Origin: Zeus faber
Lineage: Eukaryota > Chordata > Actinopteri > Zeiformes > Zeidae
Reading direction: 5' to 3'
DNA: 64,000 bases
Assembly: GCA_960531495.1 (NCBI GenBank)
Contig: OY482865.1
Span: 10,122,629-10,186,628, forward strand
Positions 27,451 to 39,031 of the stretch are shown one piece after another. The notes under the pieces were generated by a model. The model made no database searches. It was not told the origin of the DNA and saw only the letters and a list, made by a program, of their open reading frames with translations. Numbering within the stretch: the first letter of the stretch is position 1; the number at the start of each line of letters is the position of its first letter. A program made the position numbers and the translations under genes.

Positions 27451-27898
27451 TATATAGATAGACATTCTGAAATTGTCAATATGCTATATAAAATGAAAAA
27501 TAAACACTGAACCTAAAATGCGAGAAATGGTCCTGAAATAAACAAGAAAAAAGTCCAATAAACCAAGAGTAGAAGTCCACCGGGGCGCGTTGGTGCAGCG
27601 TACGGGCGCGGCTTGCCGAAGGTGCCACTTCCTGTTAAATCCATGTTAATCCACTGCTGCGTTTCCCCACGTAAGCCGCGCGGCATTACTCTATTTTTGT
27701 GCAGGAGGTCTATTTTATTTTCAACTGCGCGCGGCGACGCAGCCTTTTCCATAGAAACAGGAGATAAAACTACAAAGAAATGTTTTGTAAAGGGTGCAAT
27801 CAATTTGAATGTGTTTGCTATCAGTCTATTGTACCTAGAGCTGCTGTTGGATTTGCTTATTGATCAAGACCCGTTTTAAATCCAAAGAACAAACACGC

Positions 27899-27946
27899 TG
27901 TGTGTGTGTATCCGTGTGCGTGCGTGTGTGTGTGACTGTGTGTGTG

Positions 27947-27987
<41 letters not shown>

Positions 27988-28014
27988 CTGCGTGTGTGAC
28001 TGCGTGTGTGTGTG
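27899..28014. repeat. (TG)n with GTGACTG interruptions
   Basis: TG tract broken at intervals by GTGACTG. Confidence 0.93.
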
Positions 28015-28308
28015 GTGAGGGGGAGGGTTCAAGTTCATTGTTATAATGTGCACAAGTTTATCTGATTGGAGGGGTGGTGTCCAGGATGGTGTGGAAGGAG
28101 AGGGGAGAGGGAAGTATGGAGAGCGCTGGGTGTGAGTGGAAGGAGAGAGAGAGTTGTCTGACGAGAAGTCCGTAATCAAAAGGGACACTGCCATCCCAGG
28201 TTGTTATTTTCCGACTGGACGCCTCAACCCTGGGGTAGTTGTAGCCTCGCGGCAGCAATTACAGTGGTTCGGCTCCCCGGAGGTTCCGTCTGCGTCTCCT
28301 TCGTTGTG

Positions 28309-28521
28309 TGGGGGTGGTAGCTCAGGAGGTAGAGCTGGTCATCTAGTAATCTAAAGGTTGCTGGTTCGATCCCAGGCTCCTCCTGCTAGCATGCTGTAGT
28401 GTCCTTGAGCAAGACACTTAACCCCTAATTGCTCCTGATGGCTGCGTCCGTCGGTGTTTGAATAATTGTAAGTTGCTTTGGATAAAAGCGTCTGCTAAAT
28501 GACTAAATGTAAATGTAAATG
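28309..28521 (+). mobile_element. tRNA-derived SINE
   Basis: Head with a tRNA-like A box (TGGTAGCTCAGGAGG, about 28315-28329) and B box (GGTTCGATCCC, 28363-28373). A body follows, with GTCCTTGAGCAAGACACTTA and TTGGATAAAAGCGTCTGC, ending in short TAAATG repeats (to about 28521), as in common fish SINEs transcribed by RNA polymerase III. Target duplications were not resolved. Confidence 0.88.
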
Positions 28522-28806
28522 TCTGTCTGGCGGACCCCCGCCGCCCTTCACATCAAACTGTGTGTCAAAAAAGACTTTAATCGCTGTTGTTTCCAATACT
28601 CCTCCTCTCCCTACAACAACATCGACGCGTCTGGGACGCTTCACCACGAAGCCAGCGGAGCCGGTGGAAAAACTAGGTTGCGCGCTGCGCCCGTACGCTG
28701 TGCCAGCGCCTCCTCCGGTGGACTTCTACCGTAAGGATTAACAACAGTAGCGAAACATGATGGTGGTAGGCCCCGGTGCAAATTTTTTTGGAACTCCTCC
28801 CCACGG

Positions 28807-28808
<2 letters not shown>

Positions 28809-28861
<53 letters not shown>
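28809..28861. repeat. (CA)n microsatellite
   Basis: Pure CA tract of about 52 bases. Confidence 0.97.
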
Positions 28862-28863
<2 letters not shown>

Positions 28864-28869
28864 CCCGGC

Positions 28870-29590
28870 TCTTGCCATTTTGCCGCTCTAGGCACTCTGT
28901 CCATGGCAGGGGGGTGGGTGGGGGGGAAAAGGCTGTCTGAGAAAGTGTCCCCGTTACGCACATTGCTTTTTTGTTTTGTTCAATAAGGAAACTGAGTTAA
29001 ATTAAATAGACATATAATATAAAAATACACGGTTTTCATTTTTTTTTGTATGGACGAACGGGGCACGGGGATGCACAGCGGAGCGCTGATCGGGGGTTGG
29101 TGGCACACCGATGGGATGGGCCCCTAGCGGCCACTGGGTCCCGGTGCAGCTGCACCGCCGGTACTGTACGTACGCCACTGAATAACACTAAACAATACAA
29201 ATAAACAATTCATGAGAAAAAAATTGTCAATATACAAATTAGGAAATTGTGCAACTTTGCGTACATGCATATGAAATAAAAACTGTGTATATATACAGTT
29301 GTTTATTTAAGTTATTTACATATTGATGAAAATGTGTTCTACCATCTCCACAGCTCTTATTTCTTCGAGTTTAAATCCAAACTGTGGATGAGGGAACTGG
29401 AACGTGCCTGCAGCTTCAGCGCTATCCCAGTGGTAAACAGCAGGGCAGGACAATGGCTCCCCGGGGCCGCTGGGGCGAGGGGTCGCAGGGGTGGGACGTG
29501 TGCTGACCATCAGCACATCACAAAGCCCCCCAGAGACGCCGCCACCCGGCGAATTGTGTGGATGGTGCTCGAATAACTAACCCCTGATTT
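28870..29590. other. Non-coding stretch, possible transposon end
   Basis: The sequence GTACGTACGCCACTG at about 29165-29179 resembles the terminal CAGTGGCGTACG of some fish DNA elements, read on the other strand. No partner end was found. Otherwise nothing recognised. Confidence 0.3.
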
Positions 29591-29595
29591 GAATG

Positions 29596-29730
<135 letters not shown>

Positions 29731-30147
29731 TGCACGCGTGCCACAGCGTTTCCACTTGCACGTGTGCATGTGAGATTGTGCGGAAAGAGGCTGAGGTAGT
29801 TTGTTTTGATTTGGCGGCTGCGTGAAATCCGATTGAGGGGTTTGGTGGGACAAAGAGATCCCCCAATCTATCCCCGGAAAGCCTTTTATCGAAGAGAAAT
29901 GCTGGTGTCCAAAAAGCTTTAACAACTGAAATGCGGGCTGCTGTTGTCACGTTGTTACGTTTCATACGTTCAAATTCACACAGCATTTTTTTTTTCCCAA
30001 GTATTTTCCAAGTAATTTTGGGATACCACAATTCTGACTACAGAGCGTTTGTCGAAATGTTCATTAGCCGGTCGCCACACATTTTCCATTCAAAGCATGA
30101 ATAATAGGTGAATCATGAAACTATTGAGGAGGCTTTTGAGCAGATTA

Positions 30148-30511
30148 TTTAAAGTGGTAATCCGGAAGATTATTTTGTCTACAAAAAAAAAATCCCATAT
30201 TTGATACTTTCGCTGGCGCTTTTTATGAAATAGCCGTTCAAGGTATTTGTGTTCTGCATGCCTGCTGTTCCCATTGTCGGCGGCAGGGTCGCCTTTCCCG
30301 GCAAGAATGCGAGGATCGACCACGAGTGAATTTGTGAATTTGATGAACCGGTTTAGCTGGTTGTGCTCAGTAAACTGTCGATATGGATGAACATTCACAA
30401 AAAAAACAAAACATGAAAACATATGCCCACGACTGCAAGTGACTGAGAAAACAGAAAAATCTGTCAGTCACAAAAAGGGGGAAAAAAAAAACGTATGGAT
30501 TACCATTTTAA
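30148..30511. mobile_element. MITE-like element (TTTAAAGTGG family), copy 1
   Basis: The left end TTTAAAGTGGTAATCCGGA is mirrored by GGATTACCATTTTAA at about 30497-30511. A second copy with the same ends lies in an nrcam intron (41346-41649). Ends diverge and the interiors are AT-rich. Confidence 0.5.
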
Positions 30512-30519
30512 CAAAAAAA

Positions 30520-33500
30520 AAATTAACGAAATAAATAAATAAAGCAATCTGATACTAGAGGTACTGTGGCTGTGTATTGATATGGTGCATATGTTGAGAA
30601 TAACTCTGAAGCATGCAGTATGTTATGGAATAAATTGTCCAAGTATGGGATTGCCATTCTTGCCGGAGCAAAGGTATTGTGCCATAACAATGACTGCATG
30701 TCCGGGTGTCTCAGTGTCGAGTGTTTCTTTACCGGCGATCACACTTGCATCGTTTTTTTTTTTGTTTTTTTACTGCAGCCAGAGAATGGATCCTCTGTTC
30801 CCACCCTCGGAAAAAAAACAGAAACTGTCTCTGTTTAGCTTCCAGGAAACAGAGAGTGAAACTTTATCTTCCTATTGTCCACGACACCAAGGCTCCTTTG
30901 TAAATAATACTGTAAAAGATCTACATTTTTTTGAGAAGTACCTGACTTTGTTAAAAAAGGGTGAGAGAAGAGGTTGTTTAACACTAAAAGCCAAGTCAAG
31001 ACAAAAAGCTTTGCCTTAAAGGAGCAGTAGACAACTTCTTTGCTTGAACTTATCATTATGAAGTTAATGTTGATTGCCTGTTGATTGATTATCCAGAAAA
31101 ACCGCAGCTCCCCCGTTTACTTGGCCAGTCTTGCCCGTTCCAATGTGGTGCAGCGTTGACGTATCACAGCGACGAGTCGAATCAGTTTGTCTATGTATTA
31201 GGGATGCTAATTTAGATTGTTTTTTTATGACCGATAGCCGATCCTCATTAACCGATCATTAACCGTTATCCAACAATATTACAATATTAGGCCACTGTCC
31301 CCCGAAAATAAATGACTTATGGTCTTTTTTTTTATTGGACTTTACAAATTCTAACTGTAATAAAGGGGAATCATAAATATATTTCTAAACGCGGTTTCTA
31401 AACGGTTTGCACTGTTTTTAGTTTTTTTCATCTGGTGGAACGGGGACTGTGCACGGAGGAACTCGTGCCCATTCCTCCGTGTGCCCATGTCTATTGTGCC
31501 CTAAAAGATTGATAATCTTTTTAAAGATTATTATTATTATGAATAATATTGTTTTTTGTTGTTGTTGTTGTTATTATTATTAGTAGTAGTAGTGGTAGTA
31601 GTAGTAGCAGTAGTCGTAGTAGTAGTAGTAGTAATAGGTAATAATATCACATATTATTAAATGCTGATGAGTAAGACAAAGGGGAGAGATGTATTTATCA
31701 TGCATTCCTTCATTTAATTATTCAGTTATTTGAATGATCAAGTGAGAAAGGGATAAAAGCTTATATAAGCTAGTAAGCTAGTGAGGTATCAAATGCCATA
31801 AAGAAAAGAAGATAGAGAGCCAAACAGAAAAGAAGACTGAGGGAAGGGAGCAGATGAGTGCTGGGCTTTAGATCCCCTCCAGGAGTTTGCACAGTGGGCC
31901 CATATGCTGCTCTCGCTTCTCTTTGTGTCTAATAATACGATTCACATCTCTACAGCAAAGGAATTCATTGTTTTGGAACATCGCCATGGATACCAAACGG
32001 AGAGTGGAAAAGTGGCTCCTCCATGCCGTACCTCTATCCTTGAGAGGAGCTGCTCCGCGACGTTAGGTGCTCATTTTCTTCTGATGAAACATTCAATTTA
32101 GCTGTAATGTGCACCGTGGAGCGTCTGGACTGTGAAAGGGTTCATTTGGGCCAAGGGCTTACGTCTTATTCTCCTTTATAACAGTCATTTTACGGTGGCG
32201 TTCCATCGTTAATTGCCGTGCCATCAGTCATAATGTGAGTTTAGCCTGCGTTATTTCTCACTGTGTATATATTTATTTTAAACGTATATATTTTCTCTGC
32301 CGGAGAAAATCTTTACGTCTCCCGTCTCTCCCGTCTCCCGTCTCTCCCATCCCGTCTCAACAAGTGTTGAGACGGGATGATCCAGAGCACCTTTTTTTTA
32401 TTTTAAGGATTCTCAATTTTATACTCGCACACCCCATTGAATAAGATTTTGTCACCGGGACCCCGATCTGAGGAGATTTTCATTGTTGGATATGATTTCG
32501 TCCAAACGCCCATCCCTGTCTACACTATAGTTAAAGAGATAACAGTGAAACTATGATCAAAACTGTCATTTGTGTACAGTACATCCCCTAATGGTACTAA
32601 CATGATGTTGAATTAAATCATGGCCGAGTTCAACTATTAATAATTTGGCTGGAGACCCCCTGGGCCCTGGGGGGGTCCCCGGACCCCACGTTGAGAACCA
32701 CCGGTCTAGAGCAGCGATTTCTACTAGAAGTACAGGACGGGGCATGTGATGTTTTCACTCAGTGGACCTCGAGTACGGAGGGGAACGATAGATGCAAGCA
32801 TGAGTTTGTCCGTGTCCCAAGTATCCGCAATGTTGGTGTGTCGCCCCTCCCTCCATCTTGACCCCTATCGCAAAACAATGGTGACGAAAAAACAACACGC
32901 AACACGAAATAACCGCTCCAATTCCTTTTCGGGAGGTGCAAAATCTGCCGTCCTCGGCATGCCAGCGTCGGAACAGCGGCTGTCACGGTGGCTTCACATT
33001 TGGGCTGCCGGGCCTTCATGTCATTACCGACGGAGTATTTTGGGGACTTTTCCGTGGCTCCGAGCACCCAATCTAGTGACCCGGTTACTTGAGACACACA
33101 CTGTGGAAAAAAAAAAAAAAAAAAAGGGCACTGCAGATCACACCAATCATTATCATCCTTGCACACTTTTCATTTGCTCACTTTATTTTTTATTTTTTCA
33201 TTTTTGAGCTACTTAACGCGTGACACGCCCTGCTGGAATACGTTGGCTCCACATTCACTGTCATCCATGCATTGAATAATTCATTTTTACAACATCAAAA
33301 GTTCAACATTTCAAGCTCTTGTTAAAATGGTCCTTGTAAGAAAGTGAGTGTTGGTGAGAATCTGCTTACTGTAATTGATCACTGATTGGACAGGATTTTC
33401 AAATACTAACTGTAATTGATTGCAATTTGTGTTTGGGGGAGAGAAATTAGTAGAAAGCTGGAAGTGAAAATGGCTGGAGATTGAGCATGAACAATTTTCA

Positions 33501-33680
33501 TTTTCTTTTTAAGTTTTTAAGACTGTGGCAGTTCCGCCCGACACACGGCATCCGAGTGGCTTTTTCAGGGCACGCGGACACAGAGACACAGGCGGAGATG
33601 TTGCAAACACAACAGTTCGTTGTAGAGAGTGGGCAAGATGTAACAAGCCGGGAGCAGATGGAACATTGTCATGACGGAGG
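30520..33680. other. Non-coding stretch, no gene seen
   Basis: Holds a TAG/TAT trinucleotide array (about 31555-31640) and the end of a hAT-like repeat (GTTGAGAACCACCGG near 32690-32704). A 50-base piece at 32521-32572 resembles one at 20151-20202. No coding exon could be supported. Confidence 0.5.
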
Positions 33681-33684
33681 CTCT

Positions 33685-33784
<100 letters not shown>

Positions 33785-33789
33785 TGCGC

Positions 33790-34629
33790 GTGCATGTGCG
33801 TGCCTGCGTGCCTGCGTGCGTGTGTGACTTACCTGTCACGCGTTGATTGCTCTAATGGGCAACAGCAGTACAGCCCCCCTAGTCCCGGGTCCAATTACCT
33901 AGACATAAGACAGCTTTCGGTGCTTAAGCCACACCACCCCCACACCACGCAGACCTTTTGATTTAGTTCACAGACAGTATATACGGTAGTTTTTGTTTCT
34001 GTGTTTCAATCTGTATCTTTTTATTTCTTTTTGTATTGATAAGATAAGATAACACTTTTAATCAGGAAAATTCTGGATTTTTTTTATTTTTATCTTTTGC
34101 AAATTGAACCTCACCTGCTGGATTGAAATATAAATAGATGTTGATTTGATATGATTGTATTTTGCATTCGAGGGACGCAGAACACAAATGCTGCATTTAA
34201 GAGATGAGCTCACTCCTTAACGGGCCGCGTAAAGTATTTGTATTGCTTTATCGATATCACAGACACCCTCGTTAGGTTTGTGTTTGCCGTGCAAACCCGG
34301 CACTGTTTCATCTTGAATGTGAAAAATCTCTCTTTGAACGCATCGTGGTACGTCTTCTTTTGATTTGTTTGTGCTTGTGTGCCCGCTGCCTATTAGCGGT
34401 CTGCTTGAATGCACCGAGCTTATCGTCTACGGAGGGATGGAGAGTAAAATGCAGCTTAGGAAGAGAGCGAGGGGAAGGCAGACGCAAAGAGTCGGATGAA
34501 AAGGGATCGAGAAGGACACACAAAAAGAAAGTAAGACAGCAGCGCATCCCAGCGCAGTGACAGCTCTGCTGTGCAGATCAGCTTTTTTGGGTCGTCTGCC
34601 GATCCCCTGACCTTTGCACTTCGACCCCT

Positions 34630-34661
<32 letters not shown>

Positions 34662-34999
34662 CGACCTGCCCACTGGCCAGTGTCATCTCCATCATCCTCT
34701 CCCCTCTTCATCCTCAGCCCCGGGAGGAAATGACAAAGGCCAAACGATTTCCGTCTTCTCGCTCGTCCTCGGGATGGACGTTAGAAGCTGCTGCATATTC
34801 AATTCTACATCCGTTATTTTTCTTTGCAGGGGCGGGGCGCGGTCACTCGGCATCCAATCACTTTGACACTAAGCCGGTCGTTTGAAATTGTTGTGGTTGT
34901 TTTTCGACTCTCAGTTTGAGGTTTCATCACCAGTGCCCGTCAACGCTCACTGACATTCTCGCTGAAATACTGGCATGTTGACATTTTAGCTGATTGTGT

Positions 35000-35035
<36 letters not shown>

Positions 35036-35770
35036 CGCATTTGTGTATCTATGCGTGGACCTTTATGTGTGTGATGGCAATGCACATTTGCATGCATGTG
35101 AGTGTGCATGAATCCGTGTGTGTGTGCGCGTGCGTTGCATGCACCCGAGGGGACCGATGAGTCTCGATTCCTCAACCGATTTGTGACCAGAGGCCCGTTC
35201 ATTCCCTGGCTCTCACGGGACGCGACCTGGGTCCGGCTGCACGGACGCAGACCGTGCGAGCCGCTTTAAAAAGGCTCAATATCCATTTTCACGTACAATT
35301 ATTAAAAATGAATGGATGTCCATTTGAATGAATAAACCAATCCATAGGAAGGGCATGCTGATCACCACGGTTACCCCTGTGCTGCCTCCTCCTTCCTCCG
35401 CAGCGTCATTGATTATTTGATGTTTCTTTCCCCCCCTTCCTCCCGCCTGTCCTTTCTTGTGCCTTTCCTTACCAAAAAGGGCGGCTGATAAGCATTAAGT
35501 AGTAATTCCACGTGTCATAATTGGCTGGCTGACCTGCCGCACCTCTCCCTCTCCCTCGCCCTCTGGGGGGGAATGGCCCGAGGTGAGAGAAATGTTTCGG
35601 AGGCTGCTGAGCGGAGGCAGCTCTCGCCTGGCGGCATGAAGCGCCGCCGTAATTAAAATTGACACGGACGGCTATTTTTGCACGTTGCATTCACCCGTCG
35701 CCTCTATCTCCAAATGAGATAATGGGATTTAACATTGATGCAGCCATCTAATATATTCGTTCTGTTTCAG

Positions 35771-35812
<42 letters not shown>

Positions 35813-36097
35813 TCCCTCCTTCTCGCTCTCTCTCGCTCTCTTTCTCGCTCGATTATTTAGTCAGCCTAGCATCCAATAGGATATGTCAGCTTAATTGGTC
35901 GTGCCCGGCGGTTGTATTAGCGTACACACTCTTCCAGGCTCTGCCGGATCCCGTGACACACCACTCCGCGCATCAGTGTGTGTGCATCAGTGCGTGTGCA
36001 TCAGTGTGCGCACGTGTGTGTACATCTGTTATTGTTCATTAGTGTCCTTCCTTCTATAATTTTTTTCTGAATATATAGCACTATTGAGTTTGATAGC

Positions 36098-36151
<54 letters not shown>

Positions 36152-37163
36152 GCGGTGGGTGTGTGGGTGTGTCAGACGTTGCACACACACTGATGCATAT
36201 TCATTCCCATCTGAACATTCTATACTTGCCGTGTTCAGTTGAACGGGTGTGGGTGTAGGCGGGTGGGTGGGTGGGTGGGCGTGTGCCAGTGTTCGTTTGT
36301 GTGCTCGTCATGAATAATGAAAAGGGCCCGACGGGACCCAGCCATTAACCTGACAGCGCTGTCTCACCTCTCGCTCCCTCCGCACCCGTGCACGGGTTCT
36401 AACGAGGCCCTGCGGCTGCTTTAACCCCCACACTTTTCCACAATCCCGGCACGCGCGCGCTCCCAAGTGCGCGGTGAGACAACAACGTTTGGCGCCGTCA
36501 TTTGCACACCTCCCACCCCAAAAGGGTGCGTGCGTCCGTTCTAGATATTTGACCTCGCTCACTTGGACCGCCTGAGGTGTGTCAGTCGTAGCTCTGGTCG
36601 CTGAGAGCAGGGGTTCCCAACCTGGGGTGCCAGACCCCCGCAGGGTCGCCCTGGAAGTTGGACGATTTGGGGTTCCGAATGGTTGCATATTGGTTCAAAT
36701 TTGTACAATTCATAGTCTCCGTTCAAATATAAATTGTAACAACGTCCATGACTGTGTGTGGTAATCTACTGTACGCCCGAAAAACATTGCTCGCTCTCCT
36801 GTGGCAACACAAACAGTTCAGACAGAAACAACCGCCAACTGCTATAAATAGATGAATAAAAATGCGTGTGTAGTCGAGCTTTTAAAGTACGTCTCACACC
36901 CTCACATGCATGTTCCTGCTTTATTTCACCGCCAGCGCCTGTGGTTTATGGGCGATTATTAGTGCTCACATAAACATGTATACGTACGTTTTTCTTTATT
37001 TATTTATTTATTTTTTTCCCTTCTTTCTTTATCGTCGACTGCATCCGTCTACATCCAGCTCTGGCCCTCGTCGTTGGCCCTCGCAGGTCCTCCCTCATGT
37101 GCGATGTGATCTATGTGCCCCTCTGACAGGGATGCTGCCGTTAACGTTATGTATGTGCAGGGC

Positions 37164-37208
<45 letters not shown>

Positions 37209-37780
37209 TGTGTTTGGGTGTGTTCACGTCTGCCTGTGATTTAGTGTTGCGATTGTTTCAGCCCACTACACTCACGTGGCCATTACGTTTGGAGGCAAAA
37301 CGCGTGGTCGCCGGCCCGGGCGGCGTTGTGGCGCGCGAGCCATTCGCGAGAAATCAGACGCTGCCTCGTCCGCAGCCTTTTATTACTACTGGTTCTCCTG
37401 TTTTCTCTCTTTTTTATGTGTTCTTTAGTTTGTTTATTCCCCTATTTTATCTTACTTTCTTTCTTTCTTTCTTTCTTTCCGTACAATATATTGTAATAAC
37501 ATTGTAACAATTTAGTAAGGACATTGTAATAATCTAGTCATGTATTTATTTAGTAATTTTAATAACCTAGACTTCAGACGTTGTGACAATTTAGTAATAA
37601 CATCGTAACAATTTAAACCTACTTGTCCATTGTTATTGTCCCTGTTATTGTTTACGTTTTCCTTCATCCTCGACAGAAATATCCCGTCATCTCGTTTTTG
37701 TATATTTCGTTTTTTTTTTTTTTTTTTGCTTCATGCTTGGCCAAATCCTTTCTCCCCTTCTCTCTCTGTCCCGCCGGCAG
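33790..37780. other. Non-coding stretch upstream of nrcam exon 1
   Basis: Contains (GA)n (about 34631-34660), short TG tracts (about 34996-35034, 36102-36150, 37166-37204) and (CT)n (about 35775-35815). A hAT-like end (CAGGGGTTCCCAACCTGGGG) lies near 36608. About 35600-35760 is unrepeated sequence that could be regulatory. It is probably an intron of nrcam if a first exon lies upstream. Confidence 0.5.
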
Positions 37781-37900
37781 TCTCTCTCGGTGTAACCAGC
37801 CGACCGAGTGCCGTGAATGCGAACGTCCCCGCCTCGCGCCGACCGCGGAGTGTAGCTGACGTTTGCGTCCGGAGGGCAAGGTTTTCGCCCTCGCGCCGCC
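37781..37900 (+). promoter_or_regulatory. nrcam: 5' UTR part of the first coding exon, with acceptor and uORF
   Basis: A pyrimidine-rich run ending CCGGCAG at 37780 looks like a 3' splice site, so the exon with the start codon probably begins at 37781 and is preceded by non-coding exon(s). A short upstream ORF, ATG 37817 to TAG 37853-37855 (12 codons), lies in this UTR. The segment is CpG-rich. The main ATG at 37901 has an ideal Kozak context (GCCGCC before ATGG). The UTR limits are inferred; no transcript was available. Confidence 0.6.
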
Positions 37901-37997
37901 ATGGGCCGGGGGTGTGAGCGGGCCTCGCTGCTCTTCGGGGCTCTGCTGCCGATGATCCTGGGTCACCTGGCGTCCGCCTTGGAAGTGCCTCTCGATC
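37901..37997 (+). CDS. nrcam: nrcam exon 1 (first coding): signal peptide
   Basis: Encodes 32 codons plus one base. A hydrophobic core ([14 protein letters not shown]) is followed by ASA, so signal peptidase cleavage after residue 26 is likely. The mature N-terminus continues as LEVPLD, which reads on into exon 2 as in other NrCAMs. The donor is GTGAGT, phase 1. Confidence 0.93.
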
Positions 37998-38970
37998 GTG
38001 AGTACCGTCGCAAATTCCTATTCGCTCTGATCACCTGCACCATGTTACAATTTGAACCCTGATATGATAACACTTGAGATTGTGATCTCTTGAACAGTTG
38101 TGGGGAAACGTAGAGAATTGTCGGATAATTGTCAGTGGTCCAAAGGCTGTTTCTCTCTGAATAAGATGCAGAAATACGTCGGTTAATCTACATCTGTTAA
38201 TTAAGGGACACCAATTCCACTTTTCCGCACATTTTAATTCAGAAATGCACAGCTTTGCAGATTTAAAGTGTCAAATTTAATGATGAAAACCAATTATCTC
38301 GCCTTGTGTGCGTCCCGGCATGCAAGCATGGGTTTGGTTTGGTGTTTTCTTCCGTTTCTATACCTATACCTTACCTTCTACAGTACGGCCTCGGTCGAGT
38401 GATAATGTCTTTCGACCGAGCGCTCTGAGCATCTGCTGCGCCCGTGCTCAGAGCGGTTGAACGTAGCTGCTGTTTGACCTGACTCTGCACAATCTAACGC
38501 TGAACCTCTTTTCCAAAACTCTTGTCACTGTGGAACGCTGCGTCACGCTGGATCCCAAAAAAAAAAAAAAAAAAAAAAAAGCCAAAGTGCTGGAAGGATG
38601 TAAGTTGGCTCAAAGACCACCGCAACTTTTTTCGTTTGGAGTTTCCGTTATGGAAATCGTTTGTTTTTGATTTGATTTGCATTTGGTTTTTGGATTGCAG
38701 TGACGTAGACATTTGCATGTATTTAGATGTTTTTATTTTTATTTTTTCTGTAACTTGCGTGTTCTGACGTGTCGATTGCTCTCTGCCGTGTCATGGAATG
38801 GTAAGATGGCAATCGTCTCGTACAATAACCCAGAATAACCCAGGCGTGACCGTGGATGAAATGCATTTGACACCTTGAATGCATGCTGTGTGCTAATTCT
38901 GTTTTTAATATGAGGATGTAGCGCTATGCTGATGTGCATAGAGTGTTTGCATCATGCAGTGGATTGTGTA

Positions 38971-39031
<61 letters not shown>

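Noticed and set aside
24000-28000. CRISPR array among the regular repeats
   Set aside because: Repeats are simple 4-base units with no unique spacers, in a vertebrate genome.
28309-28380. A functional tRNA gene
   Set aside because: A and B boxes are present, but the following body and TAAATG tail identify a tRNA-derived SINE, and the cloverleaf is not complete.
30582-31019. 145-codon plus-strand ORF
   Set aside because: No known domain and no plausible splice context; nothing beyond chance open frame.
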